64,000 nt of DNA from the NCBI GenBank assembly GCA_037974665.1, contig CM075775.1, forward strand, positions 35,366,152-35,430,151, read 5' to 3'. Positions 13,934 through 24,990 of this stretch are shown piece after piece. Position numbers and translations under genes: made by a program. The DNA is from Ehretia macrophylla (taxonomy: Eukaryota; Streptophyta; Magnoliopsida; Boraginales; Ehretiaceae). The number at the start of each line of letters is the position of its first letter. Positions within the stretch are counted from its first letter, which is position 1. The notes under the pieces are model-generated. The model was given only the letters and a program-made list of their open reading frames with translations, did not search any database and had not been told where the DNA came from.

Positions 13934-15975
13934 GATCAAAAGTTATGGATACCGGAGCGACGGAGACCTGGTCCGAAGCCCCACGCCCTCGGTTTACGGG
14001 CCCAGCCTCTACGTGAATCGAAGTTGTCTTGTACAAGGTGCCATGGGATTCGGTAATAAAAATGTGGTGGATTTGGTTGTCGTCCTTTTCACGGCTCACG
14101 ACCTACGATCCGGGACGAAAAAATAGCGCAAAAGAAGAAAAGTGTCCAGAAACCGATGAAAACTTTCAATTTTGGGCACCGAAAATAGGTGCAGTCGAGC
14201 AATCTTGCTGCCCCCGTCGCAGAGCTCTCGGAGAGCTTTCGAACGGTATGTTATGTGCCACGTAACTCCTTACGGATCAAAAGTTATGGGCACCGGAGCG
14301 ATGGAGACTTGGTCCTAAGCCCCACGCCCTCGGTTTGTGGGCCCAGTCTCAACGTGAAGCGAAGTTGTCTTGCCCAAGGGGGCGTGGGATTCGGTAAAGA
14401 AATGTGATGGATTAGGTTGTCATCCTTTTCTCGGCTCACGACGTACGATCCGGGACGGAAAAATAGCGCAAAAGAAGAAAAGTGTCCAGAAACTGATAAA
14501 AACGTTCGATTTTGGGCTTCGAAAATGGGGGTAGTTGAGTAGGCTTGCTGCCCCCGTCGTAGAGCTCTCGGAGAGCTTTCGAACGGTATGCTATGCGCCG
14601 CGTAACTCCTGACGGATCAAAAGTAATGGGCACCGGAGCGACGGAGACCTGGTCCTAAACCCCACGCCCTCGGTTTGCAGGCCCAAACTCTACGTGTAGC
14701 AAAGTTGTCTTGCACAAGGTGCCATGGGATTCAGTAATAGAAATGTGATGAATTAGGTTGTCGTCATTTTCGCGGTTAATGATGTACTACCCGGGAAAGA
14801 AAAACAGCGCAAAAGAAGAAAAGTGTCTAGAAATTGATGAAAACGTTCAATTTTGGGCTCTGAAAGTAGGCGCAGCCAAGTAAGCTTGCTTCCACCATCG
14901 TAGAGCTCTCAGAGAGCTTTCCAACGGTATGATGTGTGCCGTGTAACTCCTTACGGATCAAAAGTTATGGGCACCAGAGCGACGGAGACCTGGTCCTAAG
15001 CCCCACGCCCTCGGTTTACGGGCCCAGCCTCTACGTGGAGCAAAGCTGTCTTGTACAAGGTGCTGTGGGATACGGTAATAGAAATGTGGGAGATTAGGTT
15101 TTCATCCTTTTCGCGGCTCACGACCTACGATCCGGGACGAAAAAATAGCGCAAAAGAAGAAAAGTGTCCAGAAACTGATGAAAACTTTCGATTTTGGGCT
15201 CTGAAAACAGGAGCAGCTGAGCAATCTTGCTGTGCCCATCGTAGAGCTCTTGAAAGCTTTCGAACGGTATGCTATGCGCCGCGTAACTCCTTACGGATCA
15301 AAAGTTATGGGCAACGGAGTGACGGAGACCTGGTCCTAAGCCCCACGCCCTCGGTTTGCGGGCCCAGTATCTACGTGAAGCGAAGTTGTCTTGCCCAAGG
15401 TGGCGTGGGATTCGGTAAAGAAATGTGATGGATTAGGTTGTCGTCCTTTTCTCGGCTCACGACGTACGATCCGGGACAGAAAAATCACGCAAAAGAAGAA
15501 AAGTGTCTATAAAATGATGAAAACGTTCGATTTTGGGCTTCGAAAATTGGGGCCGCTGAGCAGGGTTGCTGTCTCCGTCGTAGAGCTCTCGGAGAGCTTT
15601 CCAACGCCGTACAGTGCTCCGCGTAACTCCTTACGGATCAAAAGTAATGGGCACCGGAGCGACGGAGACCTAGTCCTAAGCCCCATGCCCTCGGTTTACG
15701 GGCCCAACCTCTATGTGAAGCGAAGTTGTCTTGCACAAGGTGCCGTGGGATTCGGTAATAGAAATGTGATGAATTAGGTTGTCGTCATTTTCGCGGCTCA
15801 TGACGTACGATCCGGGAAGGAAAAACAGTGCAAAAGAAGAAAAGTGTCTAGAAACTGATGAAAACGTTTAATTTTGGGCTCTAAAATAGGCGCAGCTAAG
15901 CTGGCTTGCTGCCACCGTCGTAGAGCTCTCGGAGAGCTTTCCAACGGTATGCTGTACGCTGTGTAACTCCATACG
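13934..15975 (+). repeat. ~1021-bp trimer repeat, two copies
   Basis: Copy 1 is 13934-14955 and copy 2 is 14956-15975. Position-specific variants recur in order: GAGCAATCTTGCTG in the first unit, GGTAAAGAAATG (a 2-bp deletion relative to the usual GGTAATAGAAATG) followed by GGGCTTCGAAAA in the second, and GATGAATTAGG with GTCATTTTCGCGG in the third. The copies are more diverged than the 963-bp trimers, so this is an older or less homogenised HOR. Confidence 0.85.
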
Positions 15976-17402
15976 GATCAAAACTTATGGGCACCGGAGC
16001 GACGGAGACCTGGTCCTAAGCCCCACACCCACGGTTTGCGGGCCCAGCCTCTACGTGAAGCGAAGTTGTCTTGTACAAGGTGTCGTGAGATTCAGTAATA
16101 AAAATGTGATGGATTAGGTTGTCATCTTTTTCGCGGCTCATGACGTACGATCCGGGACGAAAAAACAGGGCAAAAGAAAAAAATTGTCCAGAAACTGATG
16201 AAAACGTTTGATTTTGGGCTACGAAAACAGGCGCAGCCGAGCAGGCTTGCTGCCCCTGTCGTAGAAATCTTGGAGAGCTTTCTAATAGTATGTTGTGCGT
16301 CGTGTAACTCCTTACGGATCAAAAGTAAAGGGCACCGGAGCGACGGAGACCTGGTCCTAAGCCCCACGCCCTCAGTTTGCAAGCCCAGCCTCTACCTGAA
16401 GCGAAGTTGTCTTGCACAAGGTACCGTGGGATTCGGTAATAGAAATGTGATGGATTAGGTTGTCGTCCTTTTTGCGGCTCACGACGTACGATCCGAGACG
16501 AAAAAACAGCACAAAAGAAGAAAAGTGTCCAGAAACTGATGAAAACGTTCGATTTTTGGGCTCCGAAAACTGGCGCAGCTGAGCAGGCGTGCTGCCCCCG
16601 TCGTAGAGCTCTTGGAAAGCTTTCCAACGGTATGCTGTGCGCCGCGTAACTTCTTGCGGATCAAAAGTTATGGGTACTGGAGCGACGGAGACCTGGTCCT
16701 AAGCCCCACGCCCTCGGTTTGCGGGCCCAGCCTCTACTTGAAGTGAAGTTGTCTTGCTCAAGGTGGCATGGGATTCGGTAATAGAAATCTGATGGATTAG
16801 GTTGTCGTCTTTTTTGCGGATCACGATGTACCATCAGGGATGAAAAAACAGCGCAAAAGAAAAAATTGTCCAGTCACTGATGAAAACGTTCGATTTTTGG
16901 GCTCCAAAAATTGGCGCAACGGAGCAGGCTTGCTGCCCCCGTCGTAGAGCTCTCAAAAAGCTTTCCAACGGTATGCTGTGCGCTGCGTAACTCCTTACGG
17001 ATCAAAAGTTATGGCCACCGGAGCGACGGAAACCTGGTCCTAAGCCCCATGCCCTCGGTTTGCGGGCCCAGCCTCTACGTAAAGTGAAGTTTTCTTGCAC
17101 AAGGTGCCGTGGGATTCGGTAATAGAAATGTGATGGATTAGGTTGTCGTCTTTTTCGCAGCTCATGATGTATGACCCGGGACGGAAAAACATCACAAAAG
17201 AAGAAAAGTGTCAAGAAATTGATGAAAACGTTTTATTTTGGGCTCCAAAAACAAGTGCAGCCGAGCAGGCTTGCTGCCACTGTCGTAGAGCTCCCGGAAA
17301 GCTTTCCAACGGTATGCGGTGCGCTACGTAATTCCTTGCGGATCAAAAGTTATGGGCACCGGAGCGACGAAGACCTGGTCCTAAGCCCCTCGCCCTTGGT
17401 TT

Positions 17403-17407
17403 GCAGC
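17403..17407. other. Left target-site remnant of retrotransposon 1
   Basis: The last five satellite bases before the element are GCAGC. The first five after it (25308-25312) are GCGGG. Aligned to the monomer consensus (TTTGCGGGCCC), the two flanks overlap by five positions, as expected for a 5-bp target-site duplication. Two of the five bases now differ. Confidence 0.6.
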
Positions 17408-17840
17408 TGTCACGACCCCATTTCCTTAATCTTTATAATGGTTCCTAATTCCAAAATAATGACACAGACGGGAATAAACTTAACTTATGAAGGCTTTGAA
17501 ATATAGGATCGTGATGCCACGGGCTTAAGAAGATTACTCCTCTTAGGTCCGCAAAGGCACAAGATACTAGTATGAGTTTCGATTTTTCCCCGAACCAAAC
17601 ATTAGATGACATTCAAGTTGCTAATCATTACTATTACACCACTTGTTAATAATTTAATTCTAATAAACACATTATACAAACTTCATCACTAATAAATAAA
17701 ATTACCACCATCGAATCCAAAAGAATAATTACAATACATAAAGTTGCTCAATATTAACATAGCTTAACACCCTAAACCACATTAGCAACAAGCATGATCA
17801 CAGCAAGCAAAAGTCTGACTTGTCACACATGTAAATCTCG

Positions 17841-17935
17841 TCCTCAGTTTGAGTCCTTGGCTCGGGATCAGTCTCACCTGAAAGATTGTCATGGAAAGGG
17901 ATGAGCTACACTTAGCTCAGCGAGGGTTAAAGGTC
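17841..17935 (-). other. Shared LTR module: CTCGCTGAG, pyrimidines, CAG|GTGA, acidic frame
   Basis: On the minus strand it reads ACCCTCGCTGAG, then GCTCATCCC, a short pyrimidine stretch, TTTCAGGTGAG, and a frame rich in Glu and Asp. The same order occurs in the LTRs of elements 2, 3 and 4 and in the partner LTR at about 23084-23178. TTTCAG|GTGAG looks like a splice acceptor, but splicing is inference only. Confidence 0.5.
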
Positions 17936-19054
17936 TCGGTAGGTTTTTGTAAACATTTTTCGACATTTAGAAAACCCTTTTTGAAAGGTCATGCCATGCA
18001 CATACAAAACAGCTGATAAGAAACAAGGTAAAAACATGATAAATGACCAGTTTAAGTATTTATAACAAGTAGTACTAACAGAGAACATGTATCCCGAATC
18101 TTTAATGCAAAGATAACCAAATATGTTAACAACAAAATTAAACATGTGAACAAGTAATCAACTCTTCTCCCTGAATGAGAGTGGTTGAACATATAATAAA
18201 AGGATACGGGCAACGCTTTCCTCCGAGGACCTCAAGAGACCAAGTGAGAATGGTTGCAAATGCTATAGATGGCCAATCTCGCTGCTTCATCGATGTCATA
18301 ACCCCATACACCAAATTACAAGGATGCAATCCGGATATACACCCTAATGCCACGGTAGCCTGTCCGTCTTGGCAAGCCCAATGCCGCCCAGGCGGTACCG
18401 GAACTTCTACCATGGGGTCCATTATATTGCTTAATTATATCATTTATATAACTTCCATCTCTCCAAGGAGAATTCACCAAGCGAGAGTGGATTTCAAATA
18501 TAGAAACAAGCTCGGAGGCAACAAAGTAGGTTGCCACCGGTTAGTGATAACAATTAAACACATACAGTATAATCATAATCCAATTAGAGTTCATATCACA
18601 TATAAACATGCATGAGAGGATCAACCAAGTAGGATTCCTCCGATAGCCAAGAATGATCACAAATGCAATAAGAAGTTCATGCTAGCTCGGTGCTCATAGC
18701 TAGGTTCAAGGCAATGTATTTACATGTTTAAGGTGAAGGCTAACTTTTATGTTCAACTCCTACCCAATAATTTACCGAAAAGGGGCATGGAACAAGTTAG
18801 AAACAAAGGGACAAAGTGTGCAAAGAAAGAGGCAAGGTAGGCTAAGCAAGTGAAATGAAATAGAAGAGTTACACAAGCCCTAACTTATACAGTTAGTTTA
18901 TCTATGATCCCAACATCCAATTAACTTTATTTTGGTATATAATCGAAGATTATCGAATGTAGATAGTTCTAGAATCAAACAGAACTCAATTCGGAGTTAA
19001 AATGAATGAGATATGGCTTTCGCAAAATCACTGCGCAGAGCTGTCAAACATTCG

Positions 19055-19185
19055 GGCGCTGAGGCCTTAATCCGAGCGCCCGGAAGAAGCTAGTAACGCC
19101 CGGATCGGAGTTTTCTGCCAGGCGTTGAGGCCTCTATCCGGGCGACCGGATAGGGGCTGTAACGCCCGGACAGCGGACGGGAAAA
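19055..19185 (-). repeat. GC-rich direct duplication inside the LTR
   Basis: Two units about 66 bp apart, starting at 19055 and 19121, each contain GGCGYTGAGGCC, then ATCCGRGCGNCCGG, then GTAACGCCCGGA. The half-palindromic CCGGGCGNCCGG core stands out in otherwise AT-rich sequence. The partner LTR has the same block at 24298-24428. Confidence 0.75.
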
Positions 19186-19557
19186 ACCCAAATTCTACCC
19201 AAACCATCCAAACAACAACCAATCCTTCTACCAACATACAAACAAGTTCATTGAGGCTATTAGGCATCATACAAGGGTTCTAACTCAACCAAAACCACCC
19301 CACATCCACAATCAACAAACACCCAAAACCAAATTCAAAATCCTAAATCTACAACACAAAATACACAACTTTCTCATCAACAAAGCTATTGTATACAAGC
19401 TATAGCAAGACTAATACTCATATATAATCACAATCATGCTCAATATAGCTTTAGAAAACTTTTAAGAAAACAACCCTCACCTAGCTCGAGTGATGAAATG
19501 CCAAGGTTGGGGTTGAAGATGCAAACAAGGGCTAAGAGATGCAAGATGCTAGCTCAA

Positions 19558-19747
19558 TCTCCATTCTTCTTCCTTCCTCTTCCTCTCTCTCTTCTCCCTT
19601 ATCTCTTCTCTCTTCTCTCTTCTCTTCTTTTCTCCTTTCTTTCTTTGGTCGAGTGGTGTAGTGTGTGTAGTGTGTGTTGTCTGATAGGTGTGTGTGTGTT
19701 TTGTGTGTGTAGGATTTTAGTGTGTGTTGAGTGTGTTTTGAGTGGGA
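19558..19747 (-). repeat. Polypyrimidine tract followed by TG-rich low-complexity tract
   Basis: About 90 bp of almost pure C/T (CTTCC, CTCTCTCTTC, TTCTCTCTTC) are followed by about 95 bp of TGTGTG-rich sequence. On the element's sense strand these are purine and CA tracts. The partner LTR has the same pair at 24801-24990. Such homopurine-homopyrimidine DNA can adopt non-B structure, but no function is shown. Confidence 0.8.
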
Positions 19748-20064
19748 TAGAATAGTTTAAATTAGGTGATCAAAATATCAAATGGCCAAATGACCACCTT
19801 GCCCTCCAACTAAGTTATGTATTGCTAATTTGCCATTTTGGTTGAATTGTAACTAATTAGTTACTACTCATGACTTATTTGAGTACTATTAATGCCTATG
19901 ACACGTAAAACTCCATAATGCACGTAATTGAACATTTTTGGCACGTTGAACATGAACACGTAAATGATATAAATTGCATATTAATTAATATAAATGCAAT
20001 TTAAATGATGCAAAAATACATGAAATGTTATAAAATGCACATGAGCCTCGTGTGAGGTTTTACA

Positions 20065-20077
20065 TCCTCCTCTCCTT
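20065..20077 (-). other. Polypurine tract of retrotransposon 1
   Basis: Read on the minus strand, AAGGAGAGGAGGA lies immediately upstream of the 3' LTR (TGTAAAACC). This is the position of the plus-strand primer in LTR elements, and it confirms the minus orientation independently of the primer binding site. Confidence 0.88.
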
Positions 20078-20289
20078 AACAGAATTGCGTCCTCACAACT
20101 CCTTCTTCATCCTTGGAATAACTCGAATGCCGAAGGTAGTTAACAGATACAACAAGCCAACCACCACTATTCCTGCTAAGCTAATCTTTATGCATACAAA
20201 ATCCAAATGAAGGCAGCAACAACATCTCAGCCAAAAGAATAAGAATCTGGTTCCATGTGAATAGCCAGTTAACTATGAATGCATCATTG

Positions 20290-20675
20290 CTTGTAAGAAT
20301 TCAAACAGTCGCCGAGAGAGAATACCAATTTCCACATCTACCAAATAAGAATACTGAACTAGAATATCTCGACTAAAAATTCCCAAGCAAGAACTCCACG
20401 TAGAAGTGCCGAACAGAAGAAGCAAGTGAAAACTCCGAATAAGAATACCAATTACCGAATGTCGAAAGAAAATACCGATAGAGAATATCGAATACCAAGT
20501 AAGAATTCTCAAAATAAGAATACTGATCGAAATTACCAAATAAGAGTCTCAAACGAGAATACCGCCGAAGAATACCAAATAAGGATATTAATAATGAGTA
20601 CCGAAGAAAAATCCCGACTAAGAATCCCATAGAAGAATACCAACTCCCAAGTACTGAATATCAAATACGGAATAA
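20290..20675 (-). repeat. Degenerate minisatellite in the untranslated region between gag and 3' LTR
   Basis: About 380 bp of imperfect short units around AAGAATACCGAA / AAGAATACCAA, irregularly spaced by about 12-20 bp. Plant LTR elements often carry variable tandem repeats at this site, and these can seed satellites. These units do not resemble the 341-bp satellite here. The open frames over this stretch follow the repeat and are not credible genes. Sequence from 20078 to 20289 shows no gene. Confidence 0.75.
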
Positions 20676-20845
20676 AAGCACTTCATACCACTCAACGACG
20701 AGTTTGATATCATACTAACTTCATTGTTATAAGATGATTTCTCAATTGATACGCCAACATGTTGCATTCAAGAAATACGATGAAAGGATGCATACACCAA
20801 TAATGAATAATACTTTAGTCAACTACTTTAAATTAAAATCTACCT

Positions 20846-21709
20846 TTAACCACGGTTGCTGCCAAAAGTCGGTTCATGTCTCCTCTGCCATTCGGGACAA
20901 TTCTTAGCTTGATGGTCATCACCCCCGCATCTCAAACATCTGCCAGATTTCCTCCAACATTGGGCTTCAGTGTGCCCTCTTTTATTGCAGTGATCACATA
21001 TAACATGCTGAGAGATAGTCCTACCCCCTGATGGGCCACAAGTGGGTTGAGTGGCTGTAGTTCTAACCTGCAGTCTAGTAGTAACTAGTTCCTTCTGGTT
21101 CTGACTCTGACCTTGGCCTTGTGTACCTTCACTTATGGTCTGTTCTTGTGTCTTCTGCCGCTTTGGGCATTGCTTGGCTTTGTGTTGGTCACTTCCGCAG
21201 TCCAAACACCTTCCTGATTTCTTCCAACATTCAACTTCCACATGACCCCTACGTTTACAATAAGTACAACATGAAGTCAGTGCAATTTTACCTCTAGATG
21301 GGCCCTGAGCTACAGAAGGAACAAAACCACTCTGGCAAATCTTCTCAGCAGGTAGTTCATCTGTTTTCTGAATTGAAATTGGTTGACTTGACTCTACCAC
21401 TTCCTCCTTCTTCCCTTTCTCTGCTATTGTTGCTGCAAAAAGGGCCTCACCATAAGTAGAGAACTGTAAAAGAGATAGATTATCTCGAATCTCTGGCCTT
21501 AACCCTTGAATGAACCTTTGGATCCTCTTTTTGGTAGTGTATACCATCCCCAGGGCGTAATGTGATAACTGAGTAAATCGAGCTTCATACTGTGCAACCG
21601 ACAAGTCCCCTTGTTTGAAAGTCATGAACTCATTCCTCCGAAGTCTTCCCATCATTACAAGAGTTCTTCCGGCCATACTTAATTCATCAAAAGGGAGGCA
21701 CCCCATCAT
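20846..21709 (-). CDS. gag: Gag-like protein with four CCHC zinc knuckles (N-terminally short)
   Basis: A 287-residue protein. Residues about 21-97 match the C-terminal half of the Ty3/gypsy retrotransposon gag domain: RRNEFM, KQGDLSVAQYEARF, IQGLRPEIRDNL and the STYGEAL helix are recognisable. The usual preceding Trp-containing helices are missing, so gag is truncated or diverged at its start. After a Lys/Glu/Gln linker come four CX2CX4HX4C knuckles: 148-161, 168-181, 238-251 and 258-271. The pairs are near copies 90 residues apart, including a preceding GPS-G motif, which implies an internal duplication of about 270 bp. Knuckles of this kind bind element RNA for packaging into cytoplasmic particles. 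No protease or polymerase follows; the stop comes after RRHEPTFGSNRG. The first Met is the only clear start in frame, and a further upstream start cannot be excluded. Confidence 0.85.
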   Translation of the reverse strand: MMGCLPFDELSMAGRTLVMMGRLRRNEFMTFKQGDLSVAQYEARFTQLSHYALGMVYTTKKRIQRFIQGLRPEIRDNLSLLQFSTYGEALFAATIAEKGKKEEVVESSQPISIQKTDELPAEKICQSGFVPSVAQGPSRGKIALTSCCTYCKRRGHVEVECWKKSGRCLDCGSDQHKAKQCPKRQKTQEQTISEGTQGQGQSQNQKELVTTRLQVRTTATQPTCGPSGGRTISQHVICDHCNKRGHTEAQCWRKSGRCLRCGGDDHQAKNCPEWQRRHEPTFGSNRG

Positions 21710-22635
21710 ATGATATGTATGTATGCAACTATGTTATATGAGAAGCAAATATATACACGTATAATCATATTTCACAAAAGTAGCTGTGAGCCTATGCATG
21801 GTTACATTATTATATAATACTATATTATCAATCAACTAATATGTACCTACACCCTAGCATAAAGAAAACAATTGAATCATAACAAGTACTTAAAGCATAT
21901 AGTGCACATGGATCCCACAAGCATGTTGATCACTTAAAACGGATCCTACAAGCATGTTGATCACTTAAAACACATGGTTCCCATTTGGCTTACTCTAGAC
22001 ATAATACATGTATACATCCCTCAAGACAAGTTCACATCAAAACCATTGCCCAACAGTCCAATTTTATTTTATTTATTTATTTATTTATCTCAGCTTATGA
22101 GTTTCTTAAGCTTCTATTTTCCCATGGCTTTAAGTCCATAAAAGCCGTAGATCACTTCCACCTAGTCCAATTGATCATTGCATATTGTTATAGCCATCTG
22201 TGACCTTAAAGATTAGCTACGAATCAACTCACAAATGCAAACAACGTCACATAAAACAAAGCACATGGATTTCATAGAAATAAGAAGCATTTATGATATG
22301 ATAGGCACATAAGATTCACATAAGTACCGAAAGAGAAACTGAGCCACTAGGTCAAACCTTTTGATCTGCTTCTTATCTTACAACCTCACTTTAATCCCTA
22401 AATCCAAGGCAATTCTTATGTACCTAATGACACTATGACAAAATTCCTACCCTAGGATTTTCAATCTTCAACCCAAACTTTTGACTATAATACCCTCAAA
22501 GAATCATAGCTTCCAACTTTAGCAAAGTCATCTATTGACCTTATTTACACACATCATCATAATCAATTCTACCTCAAGGCTTCTACCCACCGTCCGGGGT
22601 TTCTAAATCCAGCTTACGCCTAGCTAACTAGCTAA
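21710..22635 (-). other. Untranslated leader of retrotransposon 1, with 31-bp tandem duplication
   Basis: AT-rich sequence between primer site and gag with no credible gene. It contains a 31-bp unit present twice in tandem with one mismatch (21910-21940 and 21941-21971; starts GGATCCCACAAGC / GGATCCTACAAGC). It also has an (ATTT)n microsatellite at about 22061-22089. The part nearest the primer site (GGCTTCTACCCA, GTCCGGG, ACGCCTAG) matches the leader of element 4, tying the two elements together. Confidence 0.75.
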
Positions 22636-22647
22636 GCTCTGATACCA
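22636..22647 (-). other. Primer binding site, initiator tRNA-Met type
   Basis: On the minus strand it reads TGGTATCAGAGC, complementary to the 3' end of plant initiator tRNA-Met, and lies 3 bp from the LTR end. This is where minus-strand DNA synthesis would start, and it fixes 22651-25307 as the element's 5' LTR. Confidence 0.93.
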
Positions 22648-23083
22648 CTCTGTCACGATCCCATTTCCTTAATCTTTATAATGGTTCCTAATTCCAAAAT
22701 AATGACACAGGCGGGAATAAACTTAACTTATGAAGGCTTTGAAATCTGGGATCGTGATGCCACGGGCTTAAGAAGATTACTCCTCTTAGGTCCGCAAAGG
22801 CACAAGATACTAGTATGAGTTTCGATTTTTCCCCGAACCAAACATTAGGTGACATTCAAGTTGCTAATCATTACTATTACACCACTTGTTAATAATTTAA
22901 TTCTAATAAACACATTATACAAACTTCATCACTAATAAATAAAATTACAACCATCGAATCCAAAAGAATAATTACAATACATAAAGTTGCTCAATATTAA
23001 CATAGCTTAACACCCTAAACCACATTAGCAACAAGCATGATCACAGCAAGCAAAAGTCTGACTTGTCACACATGTAAATCTCG

Positions 23084-23178
23084 TCCTCAGTTTGAGTCCT
23101 TGGCTCGGGATCAGTCTCACCTGAAAGATTGTCATGGAAAGGGATGAGCTACACTTAGCTCAGCGAGGGTTAAAGGTC
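23084..23178 (-). other. Shared LTR module (second copy in retrotransposon 1)
   Basis: Same module as at 17841-17935, offset by the LTR spacing of 5243 bp: CTCGCTGAG, GCTCATCCC, TTTCAGGTGAG, then the acidic frame. Confidence 0.5.
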
Positions 23179-24297
23179 TCGATAGGTTTTTGTAAACATT
23201 TTTCGACATTTAGAAAACCCTTTTTGAAAGGTCATGCCATGCACATACAAAATAGCTGATAAGAAACAAGGTAAAAACATGATAAAGGACCAGTTTAAGT
23301 ATTTATAACAAGTAGTACTAACAGAGAACATGTATCCCGAATCTTTAATGCAAAGATAACCAAATATGTTAACAACAAAATTAAACATGTGAACAAGTAA
23401 TCAACTCTTCTCCCTGAATGAGAGTGGTTGAACATATAATAAAAGGATACGGGCAACGCTTTCCTCCGAGGACCTCAAGAGACCAAGTGAGAATGGTTGC
23501 AAATGCTATAGATGGCCAATCTCGCTGCTTCATTGATGTCATAACCCCATACACCAAATTACAAGGATGAAATCCGGATATACACCCTAATGCCACGGTA
23601 GCCTGTCCGTCCTGGCAAGCCCAATGCCGCCCAGGCGGTACCGGAACTTCTACCATGGGGTCCATTATATTGCTTAATTATATCATTTATATAACTTCCA
23701 TCTCTCCAAGGAGAATTCACCAAGCGAGAGTGGATTTCAAATATAGAAACAAGCTCGGAGGCAACAAAGTAGGTTGCCACCGGTTAGTGATAACAATTAA
23801 ACACATACAGTATAATCATAATCCAATTAGAGTTCATATCACATATAAACATGCATGAGAGGATCAACCAAGTAGGATTCCTCCGATAGCCAAGAATGAT
23901 CACAAATGCAATAAGAAGTTCATGCTAGCTCGGTGCTCATAGCTAGGTTCAAGGCAATGTATTTACATGTTTAAGGTGAAGGCTAACTTTTATGTTCAAC
24001 TCCTACCCAATAATTTACCGAAAAGGGGCATGGAACAAGTTAGAAACAAAGGGACAAAGTGTGCAAAGAAAGAGGCAAGGTAGGCTAAGCAAGTGAAATG
24101 AAATAGAAGAGTTACACAAGCCCTAACTTATACAGTTAGTTTATCTATGATCCCAACATCCAATTAACTTTATTTTGGTATATAATCGAAGATTATCGAA
24201 TGTAGATAGTTCTAGAATCAAACAGAACTCAATTCGGAGTTAAAATGAATGAGATATGGCTTTCGCAAAATCACTGCGCAGAGTTGTCAAACATCCG

Positions 24298-24428
24298 GGC
24301 GCTGAGGCCTTAATCCGGGCGCCCAGAAGAAGCTAGTAACGCCCGGATCGGAGTTTTTTGCCAGGCGTTGAGGCCTCTATCCGGGCGACCGGATAGGGGC
24401 TGTAACGCCCGGACAGCTGACGGGAAAA
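24298..24428 (-). repeat. GC-rich direct duplication inside the LTR (second copy)
   Basis: Counterpart of 19055-19185. Several of the 23 LTR differences fall here (for example ATCCGGGCG versus ATCCGAGCG, and GCCCAGAAG versus GCCCGGAAG), mostly at CpG sites. That is what deamination of methylated cytosine would produce. Confidence 0.72.
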
Positions 24429-24800
24429 ACCCAAATTCTACCCAAACCATCCAAACAACAACCAATCCTTCTACCAACATACAAACAAGTTCATTGAGGC
24501 TATTAGGCATCATACAAGGGTTCTAACTCAACCAAAACCACCCCACATCCACAATCAACAAACACCCAAAACCAAATTCAAAATCCTAAATCTACAACAC
24601 AAAATACACAACTTTCTCATCAACAAAGCTATTGTATACAAGCTATAGCAAGACTAATACTCATATATAATCACAATCATGCTCAATATAGCTTTAGAAA
24701 ACTTTTAAGAAAACAACCCTCACCTAGCTCGAGTGATGAAATGCCAAGGTTGGGGTTGAAGATGCAAACAAGTGCTAAGAGATGCAAGATGCTAGCTCAA

Positions 24801-24990
24801 TCTCCATTCTTCTTCCTTCCTCTTCCTCTCTCTCTTCTCCCTTATCTCTTCTCTCTTCTCTCTTCTCTTCTTTTCTCCTTTCTTTCTTTTGTCGAGTGGT
24901 GTAGTGTGTGTAGTGTGTGTTGTCTGATGGGTGTGTGTGTGTTTTGTGTGTGTAGGATTTTAGTGTGTGTTGAGTGTGTTTTGAGTGGGA
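24801..24990 (-). repeat. Polypyrimidine and TG-rich tracts (second LTR copy)
   Basis: Counterpart of 19558-19747 in the other LTR, with the same length and only three visible substitutions. Confidence 0.78.

Larger units (their letters stand above)
1..17407 (+). repeat. Satellite array block 1, ~341-bp tandem monomer
   Basis: About 51 head-to-tail monomers. The landmark GATCAAAAGTTATGGGCACC recurs at 201, 541, 882, 1223 and onward to 17341, nearly always 340-342 bp apart. Each unit holds, in order: the landmark, a GC-rich part with GGGCCC, a CGTACG-containing part, an A-tract-rich part, and a short dyad AGCTCTC-G-GAGAGCT. Exceptions are 281-bp units (1223, 2186, 3149) and a 286-bp unit (11264). 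Units differ mostly by point changes, often CpG to TpG or CpA. The block runs off the left edge and is cut at 17407 by a retrotransposon. No gene is seen in it. A centromeric, pericentromeric or subtelomeric location cannot be decided from sequence alone. Confidence 0.97.
17408..20064 (-). repeat. 3' LTR of retrotransposon 1 (2657 bp)
   Basis: Direct repeat of 22651-25307, starting TGTCACGA and ending GGTTTTACA on the plus strand. It contains a GC-rich duplicated segment (19055-19185), a pyrimidine tract and a TG-rich tract (19558-19747). On the minus strand it carries the CTCGCTGAG / CAGGTG module shared with the other LTR family (about 17841-17935). Short frames inside it show no recognisable domain and I treat them as non-coding. 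Confidence 0.95.

Noticed and set aside
1-17407. Many open frames of 60-129 codons on both strands over the satellite
   Set aside because: They repeat with the monomer, overlap each other on both strands, and the 341-bp period (remainder 2 on division by 3) shifts frame each unit. No domain is recognisable and none is confined to one locus.
18175-18615. 146-codon plus-strand frame in the LTR of retrotransposon 1
   Set aside because: It is antisense to the element, has no recognisable domain, and the partner LTR copy is broken by single substitutions to a 67-codon remnant.
22636-22647. tRNA gene at the tRNA-Met-like motif
   Set aside because: Only the 12-base primer complement is present; there is no cloverleaf or internal promoter boxes around it.
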